Source of the DNA: Cyanoderma ruficeps
Taxonomy: Eukaryota > Chordata > Aves > Passeriformes > Timaliidae
Direction of reading: 5' to 3'
DNA: 64,000 bases
Assembly: GCA_008694505.1 (NCBI GenBank)
Contig: VZDJ01004378.1
Location: forward strand, 509,508-573,507
The translations under genes and the position numbers were made by a program. Below, piece by piece: positions 1-11,744 of this stretch; position 1 is the stretch's first letter, and each line of letters opens with the position of its first letter. The notes under the pieces are model-generated. The model saw only the letters and a list, made by a program, of their open reading frames with translations, did not search any database and was not told the origin of the DNA.

Positions 1-2560
1 TCCCATGTGGAATAGTTCTGTAGAGAGAGGCTGCAGGTCCCAGCCTGAGGACATGAGGGAATCCCAGCACCGTGGGCACATGGAGGGGGAGTTGCACAGT
101 CCTCATATGCTACCCTGACAGAGGACAATAGACAGAGCCAGGCCAACTACTGGTGATCCTCTCTGCACTAGGGAAAAGTGTTCTGGCAGGGGAGTCTCCT
201 TTCTTCCTTCAGCTGGAGAGGCTTTTCTTGTCCCGTGAGCTTCTTGCTTTTGTCAGGAGCCAGCACCAGTGTTGATCAGGAACTGATAATTTGCTATGAC
301 AACATCTCAAAATTCCTCCCATAAAGTTTTCTGAGGTCATTTAACCATTTTCTTGTGTCCAAGTATGGGAGAAAAAAGCAGAAAACCACTTCAGCCTCAT
401 GTGTTTCTGAGAATTATCTGGAAGAGGTTTTGGAGCACTAAAAGGAAAAAAAAATATCAAAACAAGGTCACATCTGCAAAAGGACTCAAGGTTGAGAAAG
501 TTCTGGATAAACTTGGGTGTAGCTAATCATGATTATGATCCTGAAATCCCCTGCTCAGCTAAACCCCATATAGATACCTAAACTCAGCAGGAGCCCCCCT
601 GTTTGATGTTTAACATTACTATTATGAGAATTCAGGTCTCTGCAGCCATCTCAAATTGCCCTAGTATGGGAAGTTCAGCAGCTGGTTCAACACTTGATCG
701 GGTTTCAGAAATAGGAATTTTCCCCTAAGTCTCTCTTTAAGTTGGAATATATTCTCAGAACATTCATATCAAACATGCAGAACAGTCTACTGCTTGAAAA
801 ACAGTCAGGAATATTTTTTTAAAGGAAACAGGGTTTTTTAATTCCTTCATAATATGATACAATGGCTTTTTCTAATACTTGGAAAAAAATTAATTTTTGT
901 CTTGAGGCCTTTCTTGGCTAGACTGAGAAAGTTCTATGTCAAGTCTATCATTTCTTGATTGAGCATTTGACCTCCTCAGATACAGGTTATTCTGTATATT
1001 TTTGCATCTTCTTGAGTTGAATGTGGAACAGTCAGAGGAAAAAGAAGACTAACAAGATGAAAAGGAGAACACAAAGCAGGAGGAGAAATGGGTTTGAATT
1101 CCCACTGCCTGAGGAGAGAAATGAAACTTGATGCTCATACTTCTTGAATAATTACTTTTGTCTCGGGTTTGTATGGCAAGTTTTTGGTAGCTGGGTGGCT
1201 ACAAGGCTGCGTTCTGTGAGAAGCTGCTAGAAATCCTTTATGTCTGACGGAACCAATGCAGCTGGCTCCAAGTGTGTGCCCACCAACTCCAAGGTGTTTC
1301 TCTGAGGGCAGCATAAGTAAGAGAGGGCTCTGTTGGAGGCAAGGGTGGATGAGACAGCTGTACTGTCCCTTGGCAGTAAACAAGGGGTAATACATGGATT
1401 ATAAATGCATAATGCCACTCAGAAGGTGGGAACAGGGCTGGGAATACTGAGGATGTGGAGCACAGAGGCTGCAGGAGAGGAAACGGGAATCGGGAACAGA
1501 AGGGGAACTAAAGGCCCGAGGAAATGTTTGATAAATTGTTTGGAGAAGAAAGGTGACAGATGGGAAAGAAACATTGGGTTTCAAAAAGGATTAGGAAGCC
1601 CTTATTTCTCTGTTTTAGGAGATTCTTTTTTTTACTTCTGTTTGGGGATTGCAAGGACTGTCTTTGGAGGAACAGGGTTAGTGAATGTTATGGGAAAATA
1701 ATCGTCAGAGATGAAGTAAATCTAAGCAAGGGGAGATGGGGAGGAAGATGAGTGGCTTTTGTATGGGAGAAAAGTGATTTAAAACAGCAGAGGCCTTGGA
1801 AAAGGACAATGTGGAAGGGGACCCTCAACAGAGAAGGCACTTGAAAGAGTTTTTAGGCAGGAAGGACTGGGTAATTTAAGGCTAGGGACAGAAAGGACTG
1901 TATGGTGTGAGAAAGAAGTTAGGGTTATCAGTCTGGGGAATATTTTTTTCTGGGCTCTGATGTCAGAGAAGAGCCACCAAAAGAACAGCCCAAAGAACAA
2001 CCAAAGAACAGCGCTTCCCTTTTTCTCTATTTGTAGAAATTAGAATAGCCCTATTTTGTACCGAATAATCCAGAGATTACCTTTAGAGTCAGAATGACAT
2101 GAATTCTGACTGATCTGTGGAATAATTGTGCCATATAAAAATTTTCTACATGACAGCCAATTTGAGAGACTGAAAAGTAGGGTTTCTGAACTTGTTTCAC
2201 ATAGAAAGTGTTCCCAATAAATCCCAGTTTTAAACCAGACACTCTTCCACACAATGACATGCATCAATATAATCTTTGTTATTTCCTTAAATATCTCTTC
2301 TCTATAGGAAACTGATCCCAAATCCTTCTGTGAGATCCCAGATCCTTCAGTAGATGGCCAGATAATCCTACTCTCCATATGCTATGAATGCTGGATTTGT
2401 ATCTGTTCATGTCAGCACAATTTTGTTCTGCTTTTCTTTCAGAATAGAGCAACACTGAGCTCTCTTGAAATCCTGTCTGTAATACATGGTTGTTTACAAA
2501 CCACTTGATAACAGAAGTCACAGCACATATTTGTGTTGGCTGATAATCCTTTGTCAATGA
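1..2560. other. AT-rich sequence, no gene recognised
   Basis: I see no conserved domain, repeat tail or RNA gene here. The open frames (up to about 112 codons) lie on both strands, overlap one another and have no recognisable protein features, as expected by chance. A G/A-rich stretch at about 1400-1900 gives a few overlapping frames but no splice-framed exon that I can support. Confidence 0.6.
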
Positions 2561-2574
2561 TGGATGAAGATCAG

Positions 2575-2640
2575 GTGTCATTTCTGATTCTTTTGGATGT
2601 GTCAGCTGCCTCCAGTACTGTTGACCATGAACTGACCTGC
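2575..2640 (+). repeat. Ancient LINE reverse-transcriptase remnant (L2/L3/CR1 clade)
   Basis: Read in the frame starting at 2575, the sequence gives VSFLILLDVSAASSTVDHEL. This closely resembles motif A of the L2/L3/CR1 group of non-LTR reverse transcriptases, whose usual form is LLDLSAAFDTVDH. The aspartate at 2596-2598 is in the position of the catalytic motif A residue. The aromatic residue four positions after that aspartate's short spacer has become serine. The match fades on both sides, so this is a short, very old and non-functional scrap. It differs from the younger bird CR1 copies in the window, which have a KAFDSVSH-type motif. The family assignment within the clade is uncertain because only about 22 residues are readable. 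Confidence 0.5.
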
Positions 2641-2664
2641 ACTCTGGCAGTCTGGAAGCAAGGA

Positions 2665-5515
2665 CAAATGGGATGAGTTGTGGAGCTCAGAGTTATGTGC
2701 AGCTTTGTGCCCTGCAGCATGTTTGCAGTGGGTTGAGGCAGGGATCATTATTAACATCTCTTCTGTGTTAAAAGAAACTCAGATGATTCTTAATTTCAGA
2801 ACATTTTTATTAATATGCTCACCTATTAACATTTTGATAATGCAGCTTTTGCACTTATATAAGTCTCTGCTTGGTTGCCATATAATTTTTTTTTAAAAAT
2901 CCTGTAAGCTTATACAAAATATTTTCTACAAATATTTTCCCCCACAGTCTTTTGCCTTTAGCTCATACTTCCTACAACTGCCTCAAAAATAGAGGAAAAC
3001 ATCTTCATACAGAAAGCTCTGAAATGCCACCCACCGCCCCCCTCAACAAGCAACCAGACTAGTCTCTTTGGACCTGAGGGTATAGTATAGGTTTTATAAC
3101 CAAAGATGGAGGCAATTCTGCTAGATAGTTCCTCTTGTCCTTTTTGGCTCCATCACCAGTATCTCTCCTGCTCTCAGTGAGACGTTGCAGCATACTAATC
3201 TCTTCCATTCGCTCAGAATTTGGGTTATATACAGCTCCAGGGGCCTCTTCCATACTATGTATCCAATTTAAATGATGGGAAGGAGAGAAGGATTGCCTCC
3301 ACTTCTCTATTCTCTGTGTGGCAGCTAAAGTTGCTTCTAAGTTGGAGACCAAAAATCAACAGTCTGCAGTCCACATGGAAACTGCTGGCAACTGCTCAAA
3401 TATGGGTTCAAGCACTGCCTGTGTGTGCAGCTCCTCTTGGGAAATCTGCCTGAGCCATCAGACAGAGCCACCAGGTGATCTCTGTATCAAGGGACACCTA
3501 GAGAATTTTGCATCCAAAGGAGGAAAAAGCCTGGATAACAATGATAACCCAGTCTGACGGGAACCAGCTTCTCCATGCAATTCCTATGGCAAGGCATATT
3601 ATGCCATGTTAGGTCAGCCATGGGAGGAGCCCACGTTTAAACTACTTGTCAGGTGCGAACATGAGATAAATAAACACAAATTCCCTACCTTGCAGTTACT
3701 AGCCTCCTAGATGCAATTAGTCAGAGAGGTAGGTAATTAGGTAGAGAGATAACTCAACGATTAATAGCAAAATCAGATCAGTGTACCACAGACATTCTGG
3801 GGTAAACACTATGAAGATGGGAAATTTTGAATTTTACAAAGGGGTGCAATAGAGGGATTTTCCTTTTCTTTTAAAGATTCAGTTACATGTCAGCATAGCT
3901 CTGTGGTTAGACATGGCGTGTGAAATCCTACTATAGTAAGAGACAGCTAAATCCATGCCCTCTACCAAGAGAAATAAGACAATGTCTCATGACTTCCATA
4001 CATTATATTAATTTCTCTAGTTATTTCCTAAAGAGGGAAAAAAAGAGGTGGCAGATTACACAATCCTAACATTTGTCCCCTTGCTGCTGCTTTTTTTGGC
4101 CCCTCTTTAGCTAGAAAGAGTGAGCTTTGGGAAGAAAACGGATCTCCCTGAGGACCCTGAACTAGTGTCGTGCCACTGCCAACAGCTTCAGCCACTTGGA
4201 AAAGGTGCAATGTTGTGTCTTCCAAAAACTGTTCCCAGGGCTTCATAATATTTAATGATTAGACCAGAGTTGTTTACTGTAGGGTGGCAGTTATGCTGAG
4301 TCCAGACTTGTTGCTTTATTATGCACTGGCTCAATCTGTTTGTAAAATACTTTGCATGATGTGATAAAGCCAGTAAAACATTGGCCGTGGCATAGTTTTA
4401 TTTAGTAAACTATGGAAGTCTGTTTTGCTCTTTCCAGAATACTGAGCATAGATGGATTTCAACTGCCTTGAAGTTTTATAAGAAATAAAATTACTATGTA
4501 TTCATTGATTACTGTTAGATTGGTCTATTATCTGACATCAAATCTGCCCAGTTATCTTATAATACTCCACCTCAGCCTTTGTTCATCACCATCCTCAGCT
4601 CTCTTCTCCACCAGCTGTTAGTCAGCACCTCTATGGTCTTTTGAAAGACATCTGCCCAAGGTGCCCCGGGCAGGTGCAGGAGAGAGCTGCACAGGATTTT
4701 TTTAACGTCAGTGCTATGTTATCAAGTTGTAAAGTGTTTCCAAAGTTTGTTTTCTTTAGTGAAATGAAAACAACAAAAAGTTAATCTGTTTGTGTAACTT
4801 TTACTTACAGTTTTCGCTGTAAGTCTTAAGTTGATGAGGTTCCTTCGGTAGTTTTGTTTTGCATTATTCTATAATCCTCTGTGGTTTGAGACAACAGGGA
4901 TTGAGTTTCATTTACGTAGACAAGTTATAGAAGGAACATTACCACAGCAACTAAAATCCTGATTTGTAAGACAAAACACAGCTCCCTCCTCTATTCAAAC
5001 AAATGTACAGGTATTTTGCTAATCATACACCCACAGTTCCTTTGATTTCCAAATGAAGTGTTGTCTATATTAATAATTGTACTGTAACCTTGACTGATGC
5101 AAATTCAACTGGCTGTTTTATGTCACTCGAAGGGTTGGCTTTTCAATTTCAGATTTTCTGGTTCTCATCATCCTATGCCCTGAGCCAAAACACTGCCCTA
5201 GAAATGATTACATTACATTTAGTATTTCTTGAAAACCACTCATTGTGCCAGGGTCAGTATGACTGTCCCTTTGATTTTCTTCTCTAAGTAACAGTACTCT
5301 GTCCCTGAGAAAGGATTTTGTCAATCAGAATATAATGATCTCATTATGGGATGTGTTTTAATTACCTTTTCCTGGGGTTTTTTTATGTCTGAAGTATGGT
5401 ATTCCATGTTGCCATTTAACTATGCAAGGAAAAAGCCCCCTCCAAAACACAAGGCAAGCCTGGGATGAAAGGGTGAATCCCTGCCCATTTTCAGATATTT
5501 TGTCATGCAGGTCAG
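2665..5515. other. AT-rich sequence, no gene recognised
   Basis: Nothing recognised beyond short T-rich runs (for example near 2886). Open frames are short (up to about 97 codons) and carry no known motifs. Confidence 0.6.
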
Positions 5516-5517
5516 TT

Positions 5518-5625
5518 CAAATGGTCTCTGTCTTAGGTCTTGAACAGCAAAACAGGGAATAATATCCCACTCTCCTTGGCAGACCTTTGTCAGGCTATGA
5601 AATGTTCAAGTACCCTTCCCTAGTG
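5518..5625 (+). repeat. MIR-like SINE remnant (possible)
   Basis: The order of words here follows the 3' half of a MIR element in forward orientation: a CTCTGTCTTAGG segment, then GCAAAACAGGGAATAATATCCC, resembling the family's CTGTAAAATGGGGATAATA segment, then a stretch ending in CTATGAAATG, resembling the GAGGATTAAATGAG segment. The resemblance is patchy, as expected for an element spread before birds and mammals split. It could be a chance match. A profile search with the MIR/L2 consensus would settle it. Confidence 0.35.
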
Positions 5626-5629
5626 TAAC

Positions 5630-7720
5630 TATGGCAAGGGTAGGAGTGATATCAGTTCCTGTGTTGGGAGCTTGTGTAGGTTTCCCTATCATGGCAGAAA
5701 AATTAGCTCACACCATCTTGATTAAGCTGTGTGCAAATCCAGGTGGTGTTAGATAGTTTGGGTGGTGTTTCTTGTTTAAACAGTTGTCATATCCTCCAGG
5801 GACTAGCTGGTGAGCAGACTGCTATAGCAATGGCAGTAATATGTCCTGAAGATTGAAACACCCTAGGGACATTAAAAAATACTCTTGTCTCAAAATACCA
5901 AATAAATTTTCAAATAAAGATTGCCTTTTTGCCTCATTTATGTGCAACCTCCCCTCCCTTCTATTTCTGACCCTCAAAGACAAAGTCACAAAGACCCTGC
6001 CTTATTCACTGGAATGTGAAATTCTAAGACTTACTGGATAGAACCTTTACAAAACTTCTTTCTAGTTTGAGGCACTTCCCATTTAGAAACCAGGAAGAAC
6101 ATTTACAAAAGAAAACTACTCTGTAAAGTTTGGGGAAAAAAACACAACACCTCAGTTTCAAATATATCTAGTTGAAATACAAGCAGAACACTGCTGATAG
6201 CAAACACATGATATAATTCCAGTTAGTTTGTGAAGCTGCATCAGCTGAGTGTATGCAGGATGGCTAAGAGCAGGTAAAATGGGCTTGTGGGGTATGGGCC
6301 CTGTCCTTCAACTCATAGAAAATTGCTTTTTCTACATCTCTAGGAAAACAAGAGATTGTGGCACCCACAATCTCCCTTACCATTATAAGAGCACCACTTG
6401 CAGCTTGACTCATGGTGTAAATGTAAGCGTGAACCTCATCAAGTTCAGACATCTCATGGAGGATGATGAGCATAAGCTCAGCAACAGTAAAGGGAGAGCC
6501 AGGCACCCACAGGCCTGCAGTGTACACAGGTCAGGGGGCTGTGGCAGTCCAGCCCTGATCGTGCTGCCCGCCTGCCTTTGTGCTGGTGCCAGCTAGCAAT
6601 GAAAACCTGATTCCTGGAACACGAGTCCAGGGTGTGCTGCCACGTGGAGAGAGGGCTTTTCTGCTCTCTGTGGGAAAGTCTTTATCTGTAGTCTACTGCT
6701 GGCCAGTATAGTCAAAATTCCTTTCTGGTATCAGAATACTTACACAGGTGATGAAACCTGGGTGAGCGTTTTCTGTGGATCAGCCACATTGCCTTTGAAA
6801 ATAGAGGCTGGACCTGTCTTCAAAACTTGTGGAAATGGAGAACACCTTGATAAGAGTAAAACCTTTTAGAAGGGATTCAGACTGACACTTATTTTCACTT
6901 TTTTTTTTCTGTTTGAGCATTTACAATCCCTTCTTGCTCTTCCTATGCAGCAAAAATAGTTGAAACAAAATAGAAACAGCAATACAGAGCCTAATAAATT
7001 CAATTGGAGGTATGCTTTAGTTTCATTAGCTACAGAAAATAACTGTAAAAAAAGACTAAGGTGACTATAAAGGTTAAGTGTATAATAATATAATGCAAAT
7101 AGGTTTTGTTTGCTTGTTCATTAGTTGTTAACTAACACATCTGTAATCCTCTGTTTGCTGATAATTTAGACTACGGTCATGTGAATTTACTAAAAACACT
7201 GGACTTAGTTAGACAACCTTCTAATGTCCAACAACGTGGTATTTCCAAGAACAGATGAGTGTCTCTGTTAATTTGCTGTCAATCTACCTGGAAGAGGCCA
7301 GTCACTGATTAAACACTGAGGACTAATCAATAAAGAGCCGTGTCTTTGATCTATTTGGTGGTGTTTCTGACTACAAAAAGCAATGCTCTTAATGAAATAT
7401 GGCTCTCTTGCTTTTTCAGTGTAAAATCTTGTGTTTCAAATGGTTGCTTTTTTAAACCCTTATGAAATAGTAACAAGAAGTGGCTTTTGTTTACTTGTTT
7501 CAAGAAGTGCAATAGCAGTTTGCTCATGCTGCTTTTAACTGGTTTAAGGTTCTGTTTAGAGGTTTTTACATGTGACCCAGAAGTCATGTTTTGATCTTTG
7601 TCAATAGCACGTGGGAGGATTTCCTAAAGATGCAATTTACATCTATTTTGTAATGTTATATAGGTCAAGTGTAGTGCCCCAATGTCACAAGATAAAATTG
7701 TTGAATTCTCTAGGGATGAA
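5630..7720. other. No gene; candidate conserved noncoding stretch at 7000-7345
   Basis: No coding feature is recognised. At 7000-7345 the sequence is dense in homeodomain-like TAAT/ATTA words. It also contains a perfect octamer ATGCAAAT at 7093-7100 and a CTTTGAT word (TCF/LEF-like) near 7345. This is the look of a developmental enhancer, but such words are common in AT-rich DNA, so the call is only a suggestion. Confidence 0.3.
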
Positions 7721-7724
7721 TCCT

Positions 7725-7800
7725 GGCTCAGCTGATAGAAGAGCTGGGACCAGAACTGGGCATCTGTGTGCTGTCAGTCTACTTTGACCTTGCCCCATAG
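7725..7800 (-). repeat. MIR/L2-like remnant (possible)
   Basis: The stretch CAGCTGATAGAAGAGCTGGG, followed by ACCAGAACTGGG and a CTGTCAGTCTACTTTGACC ending, follows the reverse complement of the MIR core. That core typically reads as a GGCAGAGCTGGGATTTGAACCC block followed by a block ending in TAACC. Several words agree in order and spacing. The copy is short and strongly diverged. Confidence 0.4.
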
Positions 7801-7804
7801 ATGT

Positions 7805-10800
7805 GCATTTTATTTTCTTGCATTACAATCTAACATGTCTGTTCACTAGCACTGAACCCCCGCTGCTCTTAGCTGTCTAAATGTTTTTTAAAAATCACAA
7901 GGGATGACCCCCACTACACCATCACTCCAAGTGCTGCCTCCCTGACAAGTATCTCACTTGCCTCTTCATAGTTCTTTGCAAATAGCAGCTGAAACAAATG
8001 AATCCTTCACTGGCCTTAAGCTACCTGCTGTAAAGGATGCTAAGGTGTCCTATTGTTTCCCAGGCAATGTGTACCATAGCAAGCTGAAATGACACTGAAT
8101 GGAAGCAGAAATTTGCTATTCCTTGCCAGGTATGGTTTTATTTTGTGTTGACAGACTTTATAGACTTGCTAATCCCTTCTGGTGTTCTTACCATTTGGGA
8201 TTGGCCAAACTGTGCTCCAGTAATAATAAAAATGATAAGGCTGCTGTCAATGCCTTTCTATACTTCTCTCTGCTCTCCCCTCCTGCCCAGCAAATGCTGT
8301 AAATGTGAAGAGTTTCTAGAGATGGCTTATGTGAATTAAGGCTGCACCAACCTCTGTTGTACCCTCTAGTTCTATTCTCTGGCTCATCTAGATCACAGCC
8401 CTGGCTGGAGTGTACTAGAACTTGTTGGCTTGTGTGTCCACTAAGTAAAACTCAACCATGTGTAGGGGCAGGAGGGAGAAAGGCACAGACAAAAGCTGAT
8501 TCCTGCTTTAACTCTTGGCAGTATCCAAGTGACTCTCACCTATAAAGTGATGCCAGAGGAGCTCTCAGGAAATGTAGAGAAGATATTTTTCCTTCTAGTC
8601 TCTCTCAGAGGATAGGTAACCATGCTTTAGCAAGAAGGACATGGGGCAGTTTTGGTCTCTCAAATGTACTTGCTGGCACTACAAGCCCACTCCGCTATCT
8701 GGGGAGGGTGCTCCTAAGAGGTTTCATCATTAATGAGCCATGAAAGGTACACAAGGAAAATTGATGGGGCAGGGAGTGCTGTGGGGAGGACAGGGAGACA
8801 GAAGAAAGATCCTCAGGTTGATCAGTCAGCTGGGAGAGAAGCTGACTTCTCAGCAGCTGAGATGCTAATTAAAATACTCATTTGACTTTTAAAACATAGC
8901 TCAGGATATGACCTACACACTGCTATGAGGTTTTGATTGGTACCTCACTTTGCAAACTGGGATGGAGTCTTGTGATGCCCAGGTGGTTCTTCCAGTCTTT
9001 CTTAGAGTAGACCACAATTGTTCATCAATTGACAAAATATTGAATGCTTGACATATGTCTTCCAGTGCATATACTCTTTGTGCCTCTTTATGAGTTGTTA
9101 TATTTTCATCCTAGTCATCATCAGTTATTTACCTTATGAAGGTAAATTGAATAAATCAAAGGCAAAAGACAGAAGAGACGGAAAATGGCAGCAGTTAGCA
9201 GAGAAGAGTGGTTAAAAAACACTGAATTTTTTATGGCAAAACTACAAAATGGTAAGTGAGGTAGCAACAAGGTTTTTGGTACACAAAAACACAGTGACTG
9301 TGTTTTATAGTATAACAAGGCATTACTGTGTTATTACAGAACTTGGGCAACAGTTTAGTCCCCAGACCAAAACACTCCTGGGCATCTACAGGAGCAACTT
9401 CTGGGCACAGATCCATGGGAACTTTGTGTTCTGATTTGAATGTCATAGCTGATTTTAGGTTTTTCTGGGGTCATCTGGTACTCGTGAGTAAGCCTCACAA
9501 AACTTAGTCACTGGAAATCTGTCAAAATAAAGTTGGGATCTCAGGCTTTCACCAGCAGCGACAAGTCTTACACCAATCCTTTTCTAATTAGTAAATGAAA
9601 AGTCTTCTTCTACCCTTTAAATTTTCCTCTTGTGTTTCTAGTGACAGGATTTAGTTCATTTCATAATCATGGTCCCCAAAACTGCTAAGAACTTAAAGAT
9701 GAAGTTCTGCTAAAAAGAAAAAGGGTGAGAAATTCTATTCTTCTGAATTAATCTGAGTAATGAGAAATCAAAGGAGTATCCTACCCATTTAAAAAAATAA
9801 TAAGAAGAAAATATACAATATTTTCACTGGATCTCTGCTCAACAAATAAAGAGAAAACTGACGTATTTATTTGTACAAAGCTGATCATACCCTTTCATAT
9901 GCTTACAAAGTTAGCTGTAATAAAAGGGGCCCAGGTTGCTACATAATTTTATTGAAAAAAGAGTTTTACATTGAAATCAGGAAGAAAACCTGCAAAACAC
10001 AGCGAGGAGTTCACTAAGGTGACAAGTGTGCCCTTCTGCTGGAGCATTTCTGAGGAATGACAGTCAGTACCTTGGGTCCTAGGTATCTACAGTGCTGAAA
10101 AGATCAATTTGAGCATCAAATGTACTATAACACTCTCCCTTTCCTGTGAATGTAATTGGTGTTTCTGCAATTATGAAAACTCCTGATATTATTCTTATTT
10201 TGTGAATAATATATATTCACAAAATGAATACTTCTCATTTTTGATTTGTGTCAGTCACAACTCTAAGAGTTCTACTTATCTTCAAATTGATCCAACATGT
10301 GCCTGAAGATTGGAGACATTTTAATTCTGACAAGTTTAAAGGATGCCTGTCTTTGAATAATATTCCTAACAAATAGTTGCTGGGAAATGAATCTCCATCA
10401 AAAGCAGAACAATAATCTGCTTGCCCTTCATGATGTGGACCACTCATTTAGCTCCTTGTATTTGAAGGAATGCTATCACAGTAAACAATGATTTACTTGT
10501 TTATAAGTCACTGTTTGAAGTATATACTGGAAACAGAAGCAAAAAGGAAAGAAGAATATGAAAGGAAGCTTGTTAACACCTTTTACTGACTGTTTTTCAG
10601 TTTCACTATCTTGATGTTATACCTTGGTTGTTGACCTTGTAAATATCTGATGCAAATACTTATTCTTAATGGTAGCTTCTGTTTATATCTTACAGACTGT
10701 CACATGCTTTCATAGACCAACACTTCAGACAAAATACAGAAATTCCGGAGCTTTCAAAACTATTATTTAATAAGACTAGGCATAGCTACATTGAGATGTT

Positions 10801-11125
10801 TTCTTCCAGACAGACAATACTCCTTGTTCTTAGAATGTTTTACTATTTGCCTATGAACAGTCATTCATAGAAAGAAAGAGACCAAAAGGTCACCTCAATT
10901 TTACCTTCATCTATGAGTCAAGTACTGAGAGAATCAGAATATGAGTGTGTATGAGACCACTCTCCTGCTGAATGAATAGTTGTTCTGGGTAGCTATTATT
11001 TCTTTTGGGTAGAAAATAAACTCTTGAAAGAGTGATATTGAAATCATGTTTTCCTATTAGGATCTGCAACAAAGTCAATGCACTTTCCCTCAAAGATATA
11101 TCAAAGCTGTAAAGGGGTCTAAGGT
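7805..11125. other. AT-rich sequence, no gene recognised
   Basis: Nothing is supported here. Open frames are 60-71 codons, on both strands and overlapping. AT-rich runs around 9790 and 10200 are simple composition. Confidence 0.6.
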
Positions 11126-11127
11126 AT

Positions 11128-11215
11128 CAGTATTGATTCCTGCATGAAGTTCTGGTTCCACCGAGATCAACAGAAAAAAATCCCATTGATCTCAATGAAG
11201 CCAAGATTTCATTGC
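11128..11215. repeat. Possible ancient amniote repeat core
   Basis: The segment contains two near-inverted words, a GATCAACAG/CCCATTGATCTCAATGAAG arrangement followed by CCAAGATTTCAT. It resembles the CCCATTGACTTCAATGGAG word that recurs in old interspersed repeats of turtles, crocodilians and birds. I cannot name the family with certainty and the copy is short. Confidence 0.25.
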
Positions 11216-11675
11216 TTATCTGTCCTTATTACTAACAAGAGTAAATTTCAGAGAGTCTCATTAAAATAACCTGATATTATATTACATAGAAGGGTTCTCT
11301 TACCACTCATAATAAATAATGGGAATAGAAGAGCAACAGAAAAGACAGAAGTAATATGAATATGAACAGGGACAGGAGCTGAGATTGCAAGCATTAAGAG
11401 GTTACTAGTCCCTTTCACCCTTAGAGATATTAATGATCCCCAGCTTTAGTTCTCAGAGAACTCATTTTCTATCCTTGCATTCTTTTCCAGAATTAAGGTC
11501 AAATTTCCATGGGAAATATAAAAGGGATCAAGAGTAATCTATATAACAATTTATAAGGCATTCATCCACCAACAGCAGTTTCCTCTTTTGCTCTCAGATA
11601 TTCACACAACATCTGAAGGCCTTGAAAATATTAATGAATTTATGCTATAACCTCCTGGATAATTAGAGGAGAAAT

Positions 11676-11740
11676 ATTATCTCTATTTTACAGCTGGAGA
11701 ATGGAGACAGAGAGACTTTGTGATGTGCCTGACTTCTCTC
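11676..11740 (-). repeat. MIR/L2-like 3' remnant
   Basis: The words ATTATCTCTATTTTACAG, then GGAGACAGAGAGACTTTGTG and TGCCTGACTT, follow the reverse complement of the MIR/L2 region that normally reads ATTATCCCCATTTTACAG, then a GAGGCACAGAGAGGTTAAGTG block, then ACTTGCCC. Order and spacing agree over about 60 bases. An open frame of 132 codons begins inside this remnant at 11701, so that frame's start is probably repeat-derived. Confidence 0.45.
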
Positions 11741-11744
11741 ACTG

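Noticed and set aside
1090..1110. GGTTTGAATTCCC word as a tRNA T-arm or B box
   Set aside because: No A box, acceptor stem or anticodon arm can be paired around it.
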